From the NCBI RefSeq assembly GCF_003008695.1, contig NZ_PXZT01000013.1, forward strand, positions 1 through 64,000: a stretch of 64,000 nucleotides of DNA. The letters are read 5' to 3'. Source of the stretch: Trichococcus alkaliphilus. GTDB taxonomy: Bacteria > Bacillota > Bacilli > Lactobacillales > Aerococcaceae. Shown here piece by piece: positions 29,079 through 39,760 of the stretch (its first letter is position 1; each line of letters begins with the position of its first letter). The notes below the pieces were generated by a model, which saw only the letters and a program-made list of their open reading frames with translations, was not told the origin of the DNA and searched no databases. The position numbers were made by a program, and so were the translations under genes.

Positions 29079-30124
29079 GCTTGAGCCTCTTTCAGGATAA
29101 CCTCTTTTTCTGATGTTTTTGCAGCCACGGATCCGATCACATAGGCTTTTTCATCGTTCTCAGTCAGAACGCCCAGTACTTCCGTCAAGTTTTCGGGAGC
29201 GACCGCCAGCACCATGCCAATGCCCATGTTGAAGATTTCGTACATTTCAAGAGCCGGAATGTTGCCGATTTTTTCCATCACTTGGAAGATCGGTAAGACA
29301 GGCCAGCTGCCTAATTGGATTTCCGCTTGGACGTTCTCGGGAAGCATGCGCGGCACATTTTCGACGAAGCCGCCGCCTGTGATGTGGGCAACGCCATGCA
29401 ACAGCTGTTTTTTGATCAACGGCAATAGGGCATTCACGTAGATTCTTGTAGGAGTCAATAAAACGTCGCCCAATTCTTGGTCTTCGATGCCTTCCACTTT
29501 GTCGGCCAATTTGTAGTCATTGTCCTTGAAGAAGATTTTGCGCACCAAAGAGTAGCCGTTCGAATGGATACCTGATGAAGGCAACCCAACCAACACATCG
29601 CCTTCTTTGATCAATGCAGGTGTCAACAAAGCATCTTTTTCCGCAATCCCTACCGTAAATCCAGCCAGATCGAAATCTTCCGGATCGTACATATCAGGCA
29701 TTTCAGCTGTTTCTCCACCGATCAGGGCAGCACCGGCTTGGACGCAGCCTTCAGCTACGCCAGCAACGATCTGCTCCAATTTTTCCGGACGGTTTTTGCC
29801 GACAGCTACATAATCCAAGAAATAAAGAGGTTCTGCACCTTGCGCTACGACATCGTTGACGCACATTGCGACACAATCGATCCCGATCGTATCGAATTTT
29901 CCGGCTTCGATGGCCAGCATCAGCTTCGTACCGACACCGTCCGTACCCGATACAAGCACAGGTTTTTTGTAGTTCAATTCAGAAAGGTCAAAGTTTCCGC
30001 CGAATCCGCCGACTTCACCAAAAACGCCTGGACGTTTTGTGCGGTCGATGTGTTTCTTGATGCGGCTTACTGTTTCATAACCGGCTGTGACATCCACACC
30101 CGCTTTTGCATATGCGTTTTCCAT
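29075..30124 (-). CDS. purM: Phosphoribosylformylglycinamidine cyclo-ligase (AIR synthetase)
   Basis: Closes the imidazole ring to form [18 protein letters not shown] at the start, [28 protein letters not shown] and [14 protein letters not shown]. Start at ATG 30124, overlapping the purF stop; a TTG just before is also in frame. Confidence 0.97.
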   Translation of the reverse strand: MENAYAKAGVDVTAGYETVSRIKKHIDRTKRPGVFGEVGGFGGNFDLSELNYKKPVLVSGTDGVGTKLMLAIEAGKFDTIGIDCVAMCVNDVVAQGAEPLYFLDYVAVGKNRPEKLEQIVAGVAEGCVQAGAALIGGETAEMPDMYDPEDFDLAGFTVGIAEKDALLTPALIKEGDVLVGLPSSGIHSNGYSLVRKIFFKDNDYKLADKVEGIEDQELGDVLLTPTRIYVNALLPLIKKQLLHGVAHITGGGFVENVPRMLPENVQAEIQLGSWPVLPIFQVMEKIGNIPALEMYEIFNMGIGMVLAVAPENLTEVLGVLTENDEKAYVIGSVAAKTSEKEVILKEAQA

Positions 30125-31584
30125 CAAACTTGTCCTCCCTTTAGATTCTCTTTTTGAATAGCTGTCATGTTGTTCACGTAATCCGCTTCATAGTCATAAA
30201 GCCCAGTCGGGTAGACCCCGTTGAAGCTGTCCATGCACAAGCCTGAATATGGCATATCAAATTTCAAACCGATTGAATCGATCAGACCTTCTTGGCTAAG
30301 GAAAGACAAGCTGTCCGCACCGATATACTCACAGATTTCGTCAACCGTCATTTTGGCAGCGATCAGTTCAGCTGACTTGCTGATGTCGATGCCGTAAAAA
30401 CTTGGGTAGATCAACGGCGGGGAAGAGATGCGGACATGCACTTCTTTGGCTCCCGCTTCTTTTAATAAAGTCACGATGCGTTTGCTGGTCGTCCCGCGCA
30501 CGATGGAATCGTCCACCATGACGACGCTCTTGCCTTGGACAACCCCTTTTACGGCGGACAACTTCATTTTTACTCCCAATTCGCGCAGCTCCTGCGTCGG
30601 TTGGATGAACGTTCGTCCAACATACTGATTCTTGATCAATCCCATTTCGTAAGGTGTTCCGCTCTCTTCCGCGAATCCGCTCGCTGCGGACAAGGAAGAG
30701 TTGGGCACACCGATGACGATATCGGCTGTCACTGCAGGTGCTTCGATGGCCAAACGCGTTCCCATCCGTTTGCGCGCAGTATGCACGTTCACGCCGGCAA
30801 TATTGGAATCCGGACGCGCGAAGTAGATATACTCCATCGCAGCGATGGAGATGGTTGTATCATCGGTATATTTTTCGATCGTCAAGCCGTTGTCGTCAAT
30901 AATCGCCAGTTCGCCGGCGTTGACGTTGCGGACAAAATCAGCGCCGATCGTATCGATGGCACACGTTTCGCTGGCCATCACATACGCGCCATTCGGCAAT
31001 TGGCCGATGACAAGCGGACGGAATGAATTCGGATCGACGGCACCGAACATTTTCTCTTCGGTCAAAAGGATATAAGTGAAGCCGCCTTTAACTTGGTTCA
31101 AGCTCTCTTTGATCTTTTCGATCAAGCTGTCTTTCTGGCTGCGTCTGATCAGATGCATCAGAACTTCCGTATCCGAAGTCGAATGGAAGATGGCGCCATT
31201 TTCCTCAAGATTGCGGCGCAATGATTTGGCATTCACCAAGTTGCCGTTGTGGCAAATGGCGATGTCCATATCATAGAAATGATACAAAAACGGCTGCACA
31301 TTCTCTATGCTGTTCTGTCCGGAAGTGGAGTAACGCACATGCCCGATGGCACGGTTACCGGTCAACCTCTGCAGATCCGCTTCGTCCTTGAAGACTTCGC
31401 TGATCAACCCAAGATTGCGGTGCACCAACAGTTTTCCTTCATCACATGAAACTATCCCCGCACCCTCTTGTCCGCGGTGCTGCAAGCTGTGCAAACCGAA
31501 GTAAGTCAACTGGCTGGCATTGTCGTCTCCCCAAATGCCGAATACGCCACATTCTTCGTTTAAGCTTTTTGTTTCAGCAAGCAT
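30124..31584 (-). CDS. purF: Amidophosphoribosyltransferase
   Basis: Committed step of purine synthesis, PRPP to phosphoribosylamine. A short propeptide (11 residues) precedes the Ntn nucleophile Cys12 ([11 protein letters not shown]); GHVRYSTSG is in the glutaminase domain and [16 protein letters not shown] is the PRPP loop. Start ATG 31584 with GGAGGAGG upstream. The Bacillus enzyme carries a 4Fe-4S cluster; here positions that I recall as cysteine ligands read Ala (IAAMEYIYF), Ser (YPSFYGID) and Ser (CMDSF), so the cluster is probably absent. Confidence 0.96.
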   Translation of the reverse strand: MLAETKSLNEECGVFGIWGDDNASQLTYFGLHSLQHRGQEGAGIVSCDEGKLLVHRNLGLISEVFKDEADLQRLTGNRAIGHVRYSTSGQNSIENVQPFLYHFYDMDIAICHNGNLVNAKSLRRNLEENGAIFHSTSDTEVLMHLIRRSQKDSLIEKIKESLNQVKGGFTYILLTEEKMFGAVDPNSFRPLVIGQLPNGAYVMASETCAIDTIGADFVRNVNAGELAIIDDNGLTIEKYTDDTTISIAAMEYIYFARPDSNIAGVNVHTARKRMGTRLAIEAPAVTADIVIGVPNSSLSAASGFAEESGTPYEMGLIKNQYVGRTFIQPTQELRELGVKMKLSAVKGVVQGKSVVMVDDSIVRGTTSKRIVTLLKEAGAKEVHVRISSPPLIYPSFYGIDISKSAELIAAKMTVDEICEYIGADSLSFLSQEGLIDSIGLKFDMPYSGLCMDSFNGVYPTGLYDYEADYVNNMTAIQKENLKGGQV

Positions 31585-33788
31585 GGAATAGCCTCCTCCC
31601 ATTTCGTTTGTACTTCTTTAACATCCAAAGTGATTGTTTCGTTCTCGGCAGCGATTTTTGCGACAGCGTCAGCAGTCACGGTTCCGATTTGTGCAGCAGC
31701 TGATCCGAAGATTGCTTCCACAGCGGCAACATTTTCAGGTTTCACGGTCAGGATGAAGCGTGATTGCGTTTCGCTGAACAACAACGTTTTATCCATGTCA
31801 ACCGTTACATCAAAACCTAGGCCAGTGTCAAAGACGCTCTCCATCAAGCCGACAGCCAAACCGCCTTCTGATAAGTCATGCGCGCTTGCGATCAGACCAG
31901 CTTTGATTGCTTTCAGGACGTTCGCTTGGTTTTCTTTTTCGACAGCCAAGTCAAAGTCCATCAGTTTCCCTTCGATTTTGCCCAATTCCATTTTTTGCAG
32001 TTCGGACCCGTTGAAGTCCGCTTTTGTAGCGCCGATCAGGACAATGCGGTCGCCGGCAGTCTTGAAGGCTTGCGTTGTGATGTGCGCAAGATCCTCGATC
32101 AAGCCGACCATACCGATCATCGGTGTCGGATAAACGGCCACGCCGTCGGTTTCATTATAAAGTGACACGTTACCTGAGATGACAGGAGTATCCAATTGGC
32201 GGCAAGCTTCAGAGATGCCGTCTGCGGAAGTGCTTAATTCCCAGAAAATTTCTGGTTTATCAGGGTTTCCGTAGTTCAAGCAGTCTGTGATCGCCAATGG
32301 TTTCCCGCCGCTGGCAACGATATTGCGGGCAGCTTCAGCGACAGCGATCTGTCCGCCGATTTCCGGGTTCAAATACAGGTAACGGCCGTTGCAGTCTGTT
32401 GTCATTGCGATCGCTTTTTTGGTGCCGCGGACGCGGACAACTGCAGCATCGCTTCCTGGTCCTACGACCGTGCTGGTGCGGACCATGGAATCATACGTGT
32501 CGTAGACGCTCTTCTTGGAAGCCAACGTCGCTTGTTGCAATAAAGACACTAAGGTATCCTGCGCTGATGTGAAGACAGGTTTGTAGTCTTCCATAGCTGC
32601 GAATTCAGCGATGCGCGCAGGTACTGCAGTCGGTTTGTAGTAGACCGGTGCATCTTCAGCCAAAGCATCCACCGGAAGTTCAGCCACCACTTTGCCTGCA
32701 TGGGATAGACGGTACATACCATCATCGGTAACTTCACCGATCACGACTGCATCCAATTCATATTTTTTGAACAAGTCGACGATGCGTTGCTCTTCGCCCT
32801 TCTTGATGCACAAAAGCATACGCTCCTGCGACTCGGAAAGCATCATTTCGTAAGGTGTCATTTCTGTTTCGCGCTGCGGAACATCATCAAGGTTCAAAAG
32901 CAAGCCGCTGCCTGCCTTTGAAGCCATTTCCGAGCTGGAGGAGACCAAACCGGCAGCACCCATGTCCTGGATACCGATCAAAGCGTCGGAGTAGTCATAA
33001 ATGCATTCCAAACAAGCTTCCATCAATAGTTTTTCCATGAACGGATCGCCTACTTGGACAGCCGAACGTTGAGCTTCTTCCTCTTCCTTGAATTCTTCGG
33101 AAGCGAAAGTGGCGCCATGGATACCATCGCGGCCAGTTTTTGCACCCACGTACATGATCGAGTTGCCGACTCCGGCAGCTTGACCTTTTTGCATATCTTT
33201 TTGATCGATCAAGCCGACGCACATTGCGTTGACTAACGGGTTGCCTTTGTAGCAAGGGTCGAAGACCGTTTCGCCGCCGACAGTCGGGATGCCGATACAG
33301 TTGCCGTAACCGCTGATGCCGGCAACGACTTCTTCGAAGATGTGTTTCGTGCGGTCATTGTCCAATTCGCCGAAACGCAAAGAGTCCAGGATCGCAATCG
33401 GGCGCGCGCCCATGCTGAAGATGTCACGGATGATTCCGCCGACACCGGTAGCCGCGCCTTCATAAGGCTCGATAGCTGATGGGTGGTTGTGGCTTTCCGC
33501 TTTGAAAACGACAGCTTGGCCGTCGCCGATGTCCACGATACCAGCGCCTTCACCAGGTCCTTGCAATACTTGCGGGCCGGTAGTAGGGAATTTTCTCAGG
33601 ACTGGTTTTGAATTTTTATAAGAACAGTGTTCGCTCCACATAACGGCAAACAGGCCAGTTTCAGTATAATTCGGCAAACGATGCAAAATTTTATCGCAGA
33701 TTGTGCCGTACTCTTCGTCTGTCAGACCCCATTCACGATAAATTTTGGATTCTTTTACTTGTTCTGGCGTTGGTTCTAAAAATGCCAT
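31560..33788 (-). CDS. purL: Phosphoribosylformylglycinamidine synthase subunit PurL
   Basis: Large, ATP-using subunit of the three-part FGAM synthase (small-type PurL, 742 residues). [24 protein letters not shown] near the N-terminus, DMGAAGL in the middle, and [17 protein letters not shown] near the C-terminus. Works with PurS and PurQ encoded just upstream. Its 3' end overlaps the start of purF by 25 nt. Confidence 0.97.
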   Translation of the reverse strand: MAFLEPTPEQVKESKIYREWGLTDEEYGTICDKILHRLPNYTETGLFAVMWSEHCSYKNSKPVLRKFPTTGPQVLQGPGEGAGIVDIGDGQAVVFKAESHNHPSAIEPYEGAATGVGGIIRDIFSMGARPIAILDSLRFGELDNDRTKHIFEEVVAGISGYGNCIGIPTVGGETVFDPCYKGNPLVNAMCVGLIDQKDMQKGQAAGVGNSIMYVGAKTGRDGIHGATFASEEFKEEEEAQRSAVQVGDPFMEKLLMEACLECIYDYSDALIGIQDMGAAGLVSSSSEMASKAGSGLLLNLDDVPQRETEMTPYEMMLSESQERMLLCIKKGEEQRIVDLFKKYELDAVVIGEVTDDGMYRLSHAGKVVAELPVDALAEDAPVYYKPTAVPARIAEFAAMEDYKPVFTSAQDTLVSLLQQATLASKKSVYDTYDSMVRTSTVVGPGSDAAVVRVRGTKKAIAMTTDCNGRYLYLNPEIGGQIAVAEAARNIVASGGKPLAITDCLNYGNPDKPEIFWELSTSADGISEACRQLDTPVISGNVSLYNETDGVAVYPTPMIGMVGLIEDLAHITTQAFKTAGDRIVLIGATKADFNGSELQKMELGKIEGKLMDFDLAVEKENQANVLKAIKAGLIASAHDLSEGGLAVGLMESVFDTGLGFDVTVDMDKTLLFSETQSRFILTVKPENVAAVEAIFGSAAAQIGTVTADAVAKIAAENETITLDVKEVQTKWEEAIPCLLKQKA

Positions 33789-34468
33789 TATTTGTTCAGC
33801 TCCTTCTTATAATTTTCAACCATGGATTGGAACAGGCGAAGGCCGTCCGCTGATCCCAGCAAAGCTTCGACAGCACGCTCCGGGTGAGGCATCATGCCTA
33901 GGACGTTGCCTTTTTTGTTGATGATGCCGGCGATGTCTTCGATGCTTCCGTTCGGGTTGCCGTTGGCATAAGTGAATACGATTTGGTTGTTGGCTTTCAG
34001 GTCAGCCAAAGTCTCTGCATCGCAGAAGTAGTTTCCTTCACCATGTGCGATCGGAACAGAGATGATTTCGCCTTCTTTATAGAGGGAAGTGAATTGCGTA
34101 TCGGCATTCACGACTTTCAGATCCTGCGGTTTGCAGACGAACTTCAATGTGTCATTGCGGCGCAAAGCACCAGGCAATAAGCCGGCTTCAGCCAAAATTT
34201 GGAATCCGTTGCAAGTGCCGAATACAGGCTTGCCTTCTTCAGCGAAACGGACTACTTCGCTCATGATGTTCGCAAAGCGGGCAATCGCACCTGTACGCAA
34301 GTAATCGCCATAAGTGAATCCGCCGGGCAATAGGACAGCATCGAAACCTTCAAGACTTGTTTCATAATGTTGCACATACTCTGCATCTTCTCCAAGAATA
34401 TCTTTAATGGCTGCATACATATCTAAATCACAGTTAGATCCAGGAAAAACGATGACAGCGAATTTCAT
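33788..34468 (-). CDS. purQ: Phosphoribosylformylglycinamidine synthase subunit PurQ
   Basis: Glutaminase subunit supplying ammonia to PurL. Class I glutamine amidotransferase: nucleophile Cys in [10 protein letters not shown], His-Glu pair in [11 protein letters not shown]. Overlaps purL and purS by one base each, so translation is coupled. Confidence 0.97.
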   Translation of the reverse strand: MKFAVIVFPGSNCDLDMYAAIKDILGEDAEYVQHYETSLEGFDAVLLPGGFTYGDYLRTGAIARFANIMSEVVRFAEEGKPVFGTCNGFQILAEAGLLPGALRRNDTLKFVCKPQDLKVVNADTQFTSLYKEGEIISVPIAHGEGNYFCDAETLADLKANNQIVFTYANGNPNGSIEDIAGIINKKGNVLGMMPHPERAVEALLGSADGLRLFQSMVENYKKELNK

Positions 34469-34719
34469 TAAGCTTCAACCTCCTGGATTTCATAACGGTA
34501 AGTTTCCATAACCACGTTAGCCAGCAACTTGTCGCAGATCTCTTCGATGACTTGTTCAACGTTCTCTTCATCTTTGGATACTTGGATTTCAAAATATTTT
34601 CCTATGCGGATATCTTCGATTGTTGGGTAGCCCATACGGTGGACGGCACCCTTCACGGCTTCCCCTTGCGGGTCCAATACTGAGTCTTTATACGTTACAT
34701 ACACGGTTACTTTATACAT
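34468..34719 (-). CDS. purS: Phosphoribosylformylglycinamidine synthase subunit PurS
   Basis: Small bridging subunit (83 residues) of the FGAM synthase, typical of Gram-positive bacteria. [18 protein letters not shown] at the start, [12 protein letters not shown] in the middle. Start ATG 34719 with GAGG at 9 nt. Confidence 0.95.
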   Translation of the reverse strand: MYKVTVYVTYKDSVLDPQGEAVKGAVHRMGYPTIEDIRIGKYFEIQVSKDEENVEQVIEEICDKLLANVVMETYRYEIQEVEA

Positions 34720-34789
34720 GTCCAAATTCCTCGCTTTTGTTTTTTTATTTTTTGTTTTTTTGTTTATTCGTTGGTTTCATTCGGATGGC

Positions 34790-35500
34790 TTACATTTTGT
34801 TCAGGCGGTCCAGCACTTCCACGTAGACAGGGATCAGATCTCCCAAGTCACGGCGGTAGATGTCTTTATCCAAGTGTTCGTTCGTTTCGATATCCCAAAG
34901 GCGGCAAGTATCCGGTGAAATTTCATCAGCCAGGATGATTTCTCCCTCAGCTGTCTTGCCGAATTCGATTTTGAAATCGATCAGGCGGATGCCGATTGCC
35001 TTGAACATCTCGATCAAGGCTGCATTGATCTTCAGCGCTTGCTTCTTGATTTCCGCGACTTCTTCTTCCGTTGCTGCTCCCAAAACTTGTACATGGGCAT
35101 CATTGATGAACGGATCATTGAGGGCATCGTCTTTGTAATAGAACTCCAAAACAGGGAACGGCAAGTCGATGCCTTCCTCCATGCCGAAACGTTTCGCGAA
35201 GCTTCCTGCGGATACATTACGCACAACCACTTCCAATGGGAACATATTGACTCTTTTTACTGATTGTTCGGTTTCTGATAGTTCTTGGATGTAATGGCTT
35301 GCGATTCCCTTTTTAGCCAGGTACTCGAAGATGCGGCCGGTGATCTGGTTGTTGAGTCTGCCTTTGCCCTCGATAGTGTCCTTCTTTACGCCGTTTAATG
35401 CGGTAGCCTGATTTAGGTATTCTGCCCAAAGGACATTCTCCTGATCTGTAGCGTACATCTTTTTAGCTTTCCCAGTATAAAGCAATTCTTTTCTTTCCAT
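34790..35500 (-). CDS. purC: SAICAR synthetase
   Basis: Phosphoribosylaminoimidazole-succinocarboxamide synthase. LLYTGKAKKMYAT at the start, VVVRNVSAGSFAKR and IDFKIEFGKT...ILADEISPDTCRLWD with the nucleotide- and aspartate-binding residues. First gene of the second purine unit, with its own promoter and PurR operator. Confidence 0.97.
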   Translation of the reverse strand: MERKELLYTGKAKKMYATDQENVLWAEYLNQATALNGVKKDTIEGKGRLNNQITGRIFEYLAKKGIASHYIQELSETEQSVKRVNMFPLEVVVRNVSAGSFAKRFGMEEGIDLPFPVLEFYYKDDALNDPFINDAHVQVLGAATEEEVAEIKKQALKINAALIEMFKAIGIRLIDFKIEFGKTAEGEIILADEISPDTCRLWDIETNEHLDKDIYRRDLGDLIPVYVEVLDRLNKM

Positions 35501-35515
35501 CGTCCCCGTCCCTTT

Positions 35516-35562
35516 CTAAATCCGAACATTAATTTGTATAAACACCTAATTCATTCGTTTAT
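35516..35562. promoter_or_regulatory. PurR operator-like box pair upstream of purC
   Basis: Box 1 at 35516-35528 (AAATCCGAACATT) matches the PurBox AWWWCCGAACWWT fully. Box 2 at 35550-35562 is inverted and weaker (TTCATTCGTTTAT). Cores CGAA (35523-35526) and TTCG (35554-35557) are 27 nt apart. The pair lies between the promoter and purC, where binding would block transcription. Confidence 0.75.
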
Positions 35563-35590
35563 ATTGTATCATCTGCCACCCGCTTGTCAA
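35563..35590 (-). promoter_or_regulatory. Promoter of the purCSQLFMNHD unit
   Basis: -35 TTGACA (35585-35590), 16-nt spacer, -10 TACAAT (35563-35568). Confidence 0.8.
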
Positions 35591-35657
35591 TGGAATTTTC
35601 ATGAAAATTGAAATAAATTTCCGATTTTTTTCAATGATTTCAAGGCATCCGGTGGAC

Positions 35658-35689
35658 GAAAAAAGGCCGGAACCGTAGTCCCAGCCTTT
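35658..35689 (-). terminator. Terminator after purB
   Basis: A 12-bp stem (AAAGGCTGGGAC / GTTCCGGCCTTT, loop TACG) and T run on the minus strand. It splits the purine genes into two units. Confidence 0.88.
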
Positions 35690-35692
35690 CCA

Positions 35693-36991
35693 TCAGTCGC
35701 CTAAACCAAGTCTTTCGAATACTTCGTCGACGTGACTCAAGTGATAGTTATAGTTGAAGGCATCAGCGATGTCTTCTTTCGTTAATTTTGCCATAATGAC
35801 TTCGTCAGCTTCCACCAATGGACGGAAATCGGTCTGATTATCCCATGAAAGGGCAGTCTTCGGCTGTACCAAGTCATAAGCTTCTTCACGGCTCATGCCT
35901 TTGTCGATCAATTTCAACAGAACGCGTTGGCTATAGATCAAGCCGAAAGTCGCATTCATGTTGCGGAGCATATTTTCAGGGAACACTGTCAAGTTCTTGA
36001 TGATGTTCGCAAAACGGTTCAATTGGTAGTTCAACAATGTCGTTGCATCAGGCAGGATGATCCGTTCCGCTGAAGAGTGCGAAATGTCGCGTTCATGCCA
36101 TAAGCCTACATTTTCGTAAGCAGTGACCATGTAGCCGCGGATGACGCGGGCAAGGCCTACCATATTTTCGGAACCGATCGGATTGCGTTTGTGCGGCATA
36201 GCCGAAGAACCTTTTTGGCCTTTCGCGAAGAATTCTTCAACTTCACGTGTTTCCGATTTCTGCAATCCACGGATTTCTGTAGCGAAGCGTTCGATGCTTG
36301 TCGCAATCAAAGCGATAGTTGCCATATATTCGGCATGCAGATCGCGCGGCAGAACCTGTGTCGAAATTTCTTGCGGTCTTGTGCCCAATTTTTCGCAGAC
36401 GTACTCCTCCACGAATGGCGGGATGTTTGCGAAAGTCCCGACAGCCCCACTGATTTTTCCGGCTTCAACGCCTTTAGCTGCGTGTTCAAAACGCTCGATG
36501 TTGCGCTTCATTTCCGAATACATAGTAGCCAGCTTCAGTCCGAATGTCGTAGGTTCCGCATGCACACCATGCGTACGGCCCATGCAGACAGTCTTTTTGT
36601 GTTCTTTCGCTTTTTCGCCGATGATTTCCAGCATGTTCTGCAGATCCTTGCGTAGGATATCATTGGCTTGCTTCAATTGGTAACCGTAGGCAGTATCGAC
36701 CACATCGGTACTCGTCAGGCCATAGTGGACCCATTTTCTTTCTTCTCCCAAAGATTCGGAAACGGCGCGTGTGAACGCTACTACGTCATGTCTGGTCTCT
36801 TTTTCGATTTCAAGGATACGGTCGATATCAAAAGTTGCATTCGCGCGGATTTTAGCCACGTCTTCCGCAGGGATTTCGCCTAGGGCAGCCCAAGCTTCAT
36901 CAGCAAGGATTTCTACCTCCAACCAGCATTTGTAACGATTGTATTCGGACCAAACTTCAGCCATCTCAGGGCGTGTATAACGTGTAATCAT
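35693..36991 (-). CDS. purB: Adenylosuccinate lyase
   Basis: Acts twice: SAICAR to AICAR and adenylosuccinate to [32 protein letters not shown] and the family signature [16 protein letters not shown] with the catalytic Ser. Length 432 is normal. One base after purK; last gene before the internal terminator. Confidence 0.97.
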   Translation of the reverse strand: MITRYTRPEMAEVWSEYNRYKCWLEVEILADEAWAALGEIPAEDVAKIRANATFDIDRILEIEKETRHDVVAFTRAVSESLGEERKWVHYGLTSTDVVDTAYGYQLKQANDILRKDLQNMLEIIGEKAKEHKKTVCMGRTHGVHAEPTTFGLKLATMYSEMKRNIERFEHAAKGVEAGKISGAVGTFANIPPFVEEYVCEKLGTRPQEISTQVLPRDLHAEYMATIALIATSIERFATEIRGLQKSETREVEEFFAKGQKGSSAMPHKRNPIGSENMVGLARVIRGYMVTAYENVGLWHERDISHSSAERIILPDATTLLNYQLNRFANIIKNLTVFPENMLRNMNATFGLIYSQRVLLKLIDKGMSREEAYDLVQPKTALSWDNQTDFRPLVEADEVIMAKLTKEDIADAFNYNYHLSHVDEVFERLGLGD

Positions 36992-36992
36992 T

Positions 36993-38135
36993 TTAAATTG
37001 TTCCTCCGTTCCAGATTTGGGTGTTGTCTATTTCTGTTAAGGTTGCTTCTTGATCATCCGTCAATATGGTGATATGTCCCATTTTTCTGTCTGTGCGTGA
37101 TTCCGCTTTGCCGTAGTAATGGAAAAACCAATCCGCTTTTTCTTCCCGCAGCGCAATCGTTCCTTCCATATGCTGTCCCAGGATATTTACCATGATGGCA
37201 GGCGACAATTGGCGCGCTGTCGGCATCGGCAATCCGGCGACTGCTTGGATATGGGCATCAAATTGGGAAACGTTCATTGCTTCGATTGTGTAATGGCCCG
37301 AATTATGCGGACGCGGCGCCAACTCATTGATGAAAATCGTGTCATCCGCTGCCAGGAACATTTCGATACCCAGCGTACCCACCAACTGAAGCGCATCGGC
37401 GATCTGGTGGGCCGCTTTGTTTGCTTTTTCGGCCACCGCAGATGTGACGCGAGCCGGCACGATCGATTCGTGCAGAATATTATTGATGTGGATATTTTCA
37501 GAAACCGGGAATACCGTAGCTTCGCCTTTTTGGTTGCGTACAATCATGACGGAAAGCTCTTTGGTGAACGGAACCCAGGCCTCCAAAACGCAGATGCTGT
37601 CCGCTGCCAGTTTCATGGCTTCCTCTTTGTCAGATTCCGATTTCAGGACAACCTGTCCCTTACCATCATACCCGAAACGGGTCGTTTTTAAAACACTCGG
37701 ATAGCCGATTTTGGCGATGGCCGCATCCAGTTGTTCCGCATTTTCGACTACCGCGAATTGCGCGATTGATACCCCGGCGGATTGAAGGAATTCCTTCTCC
37801 TTGATGCGGTCCTGCGTGATCGTCAAAATTCCGCTGCCTTGCGGAATGCTGGACAGTGTTTCCACTTCCTGCAGGGCTGCTGCATCGATGTTCTCAAATT
37901 CGAATGTCACGACATCGGATTTTTCGGCCAGTTCACGCAATGCCACCGCGTCAGCGTATGCCGCTTGGATGTGCCAATCCGCTACTTGGGCTGCCGGGCA
38001 GTTCTCGCCCGGATCCAAAATCCCGACGGTGAATCCCATCCGCTTTGCGGACTGTGCCAGCATGCGCCCTAATTGTCCCCCGCCGATGATGCCGATTACG
38101 TCATTTGGTTTCAGTACTTTATACAAGGTCTTCAC
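36993..38135 (-). CDS. purK: N5-carboxyaminoimidazole ribonucleotide synthase
   Basis: ATP- and bicarbonate-dependent carboxylation of AIR to N5-CAIR. ATP-grasp; [21 protein letters not shown] at the start, [28 protein letters not shown]. Starts at GTG 38135 within the end of purE (17-nt overlap), preceded by GGAAA. Confidence 0.96.
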   Translation of the reverse strand: MKTLYKVLKPNDVIGIIGGGQLGRMLAQSAKRMGFTVGILDPGENCPAAQVADWHIQAAYADAVALRELAEKSDVVTFEFENIDAAALQEVETLSSIPQGSGILTITQDRIKEKEFLQSAGVSIAQFAVVENAEQLDAAIAKIGYPSVLKTTRFGYDGKGQVVLKSESDKEEAMKLAADSICVLEAWVPFTKELSVMIVRNQKGEATVFPVSENIHINNILHESIVPARVTSAVAEKANKAAHQIADALQLVGTLGIEMFLAADDTIFINELAPRPHNSGHYTIEAMNVSQFDAHIQAVAGLPMPTARQLSPAIMVNILGQHMEGTIALREEKADWFFHYYGKAESRTDRKMGHITILTDDQEATLTEIDNTQIWNGGTI

Positions 38136-38607
38136 TGCTTTCCAATACTTTTTGTTTTAAAGCTTCCCGTCTCTTTTCCAATTGATCGGCCAAATCCTGA
38201 TTTTCGATCGAAAGGATCTGCACGGCCAGCAGACCGGCATTGATCGCCCCTGCTTTGCCGATGGCTACCGTCGCAACCGGAACACCGCCGGGCATCTGGA
38301 CGATGGACAACAAAGAATCCATGCCGCTCAATGCGCGCGATTGGACAGGGACACCGATGACCGGAAGGGTCGTTTTCGCGGCGATCATACCCGGAAGGTG
38401 CGCTGCTCCACCCGCGCCGGCAATGATGACTTTCGTTCCTGCAGCCCGAGCTTGTTCCGCAAAAGTGAACATCAAATCCGGTGTCCGGTGAGCCGAAACG
38501 ACCTTCTTTTCATAAGCGATACCGAATTCATCCAGTATCAAGCAAGCTTCTTTCATAGTTTCCCAGTCAGAAGTACTACCCATTACGACAGAAACAACCG
38601 TATTCAT
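38119..38607 (-). CDS. purE: N5-carboxyaminoimidazole ribonucleotide mutase
   Basis: Class I PurE converting N5-CAIR to CAIR, paired with Pur[13 protein letters not shown] at the start, VSAHRTPD with the catalytic His and [11 protein letters not shown]. Start ATG 38607 with GGGGG at 8 nt; an in-frame extension to 38655 runs into the promoter and is unlikely. Confidence 0.96.
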   Translation of the reverse strand: MNTVVSVVMGSTSDWETMKEACLILDEFGIAYEKKVVSAHRTPDLMFTFAEQARAAGTKVIIAGAGGAAHLPGMIAAKTTLPVIGVPVQSRALSGMDSLLSIVQMPGGVPVATVAIGKAGAINAGLLAVQILSIENQDLADQLEKRREALKQKVLESSEDLV

Positions 38608-38640
38608 CCATTTTTCCCCCATTATCAATTTTTCATTTTT

Positions 38641-38670
38641 AATATAGCACATCATCTCTCATTATTCCAA
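38641..38670 (-). promoter_or_regulatory. purE promoter
   Basis: -35 TTGGAA (38665-38670), 18-nt spacer, -10 TATATT (38641-38646). The -35 overlaps the proximal PurBox. Confidence 0.6.
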
Positions 38671-38708
38671 ACGTTTTTGGGAACATACGGCATTTTCGTT
38701 CGGAAATA
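38663..38708. promoter_or_regulatory. PurR operator-like box pair upstream of purE
   Basis: Proximal box ATTCCAAACGTT (core CAAA 38668-38671, one change from CGAA) and distal inverted box reading ATTTCCGAACGAA on the minus strand (core TTCG 38699-38702). The core gap is 27 nt, as at guaB and purC. The remaining 38709-38987 up to treR is AT-rich with no other feature I can support. Confidence 0.72.
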
Positions 38709-38987
38709 ATCTGTTTTGATTCCATTCCGGACAACCAATGCCCGAATTTTGCATTAAAAAAATCCCTGTTTTTTTATTCAAAAATCAACCCTTTCCCACC
38801 TTGAATGGCAATAATATGATAAAATGATGATGTGCAAACCCTTCCAAACTAAAAAAATTACTGATTTCCTTTTTATTTCTGTTCTTATCCTATAGAATAA
38901 AATGGAATAATATTATTAAACATGATTTTTTCAACTTACTTATTTAATTTCCAACAAACCCATCTGCTCACAGGAGGAACGATGATC

Positions 38988-39704
38988 ATGAATAAATTCT
39001 TCGATATCTATATGGATTTGAGAAAAAAAATTGAGCATGCAGAATTCGAAACCGGATCCCTGTTGCCCAGCGAAAAGACCCTGTCGGACCAGTATAATGT
39101 TTCACGGGAAACGATCAGAAAGGCTTTGGCGCTGTTGCTGGAAGGTGGCTATATCCAGAAGAAGCAGGGCAAAGGATCGATCGTGCTGGACATCAGACGG
39201 TTCAATTTCCCCGTTTCCGGGCTGACCAGTTTCAAAGAGCTTCAGGATTCCCAGCAGATCCCAAATGAAACGATTGTCATCAAGAATAAGCTCGAGACCA
39301 TTCCGGATTTCCTTGCCGAAGATCTGAAAGTGGATCCCGGCCGCAAAGTGATTTCCCTTATCCGGCTGCGGAAGATTGCCGGGGAAGTCGTCATCATGGA
39401 TAAAGACTACCTCTTCCATGACATCATCGAGCAAATCCCTTCCGAAGCTGCCGAAAACTCCATCTATGCGTACTTGGAGAATGAATTGGGTCTGAACATC
39501 GCTTATGCCAAAAAGGAATTCGTCGTAGAGGCGGCTACGCGGGAAGACCACAAGCTGATGGATCTGAAGGATGACACGCACGTCGTCGTCGTCAAGAGTG
39601 AAGTTTATCTGGAGGATACCCGTCTGTTCCAGTACACAGAGTCGCGCCATCGTCTGGACCGCTTCCGATTCGTCGAGTTCGCCCGCAGAAAACACAGCCT
39701 ATAA
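38988..39704 (+). CDS. treR: Trehalose operon repressor TreR (GntR family)
   Basis: N-terminal winged helix LLPSEKTLSDQYNVSRETIRKALALL (about residues 25-50) and C-terminal UTRA effector domain, 239 residues; the assignment to TreR rests on resemblance and on the trehalose genes 3 kb away. It probably binds trehalose-6-phosphate and represses treP-treC; palindromic operators TTGTATATACA-type lie upstream of treP. Start ATG 38988 with GGAGG at 10 nt; ATG 38982 is also possible. Transcribed against replication. Confidence 0.85.
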   Translation: MNKFFDIYMDLRKKIEHAEFETGSLLPSEKTLSDQYNVSRETIRKALALLLEGGYIQKKQGKGSIVLDIRRFNFPVSGLTSFKELQDSQQIPNETIVIKNKLETIPDFLAEDLKVDPGRKVISLIRLRKIAGEVVIMDKDYLFHDIIEQIPSEAAENSIYAYLENELGLNIAYAKKEFVVEAATREDHKLMDLKDDTHVVVVKSEVYLEDTRLFQYTESRHRLDRFRFVEFARRKHSL

Positions 39705-39705
39705 G

Positions 39706-39743
39706 AAAAAAAAAGATGAAGCCAAGCCGGCTTCATCTTTTTT
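39706..39743. terminator. Bidirectional terminator between treR and the GerMN lipoprotein gene
   Basis: Stem GATGAAGCC / GGCTTCATC with A/T runs on both sides, between convergent genes. Confidence 0.88.
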
Positions 39744-39760
39744 GCTTATGTAAGAGCTGA

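Noticed and set aside
39098-39113. parS-like TGTTTCACGGGAAACG in treR
   Set aside because: Two mismatches including the centre, and the bases are explained by the conserved GntR helix-turn-helix codons for NVSRET.
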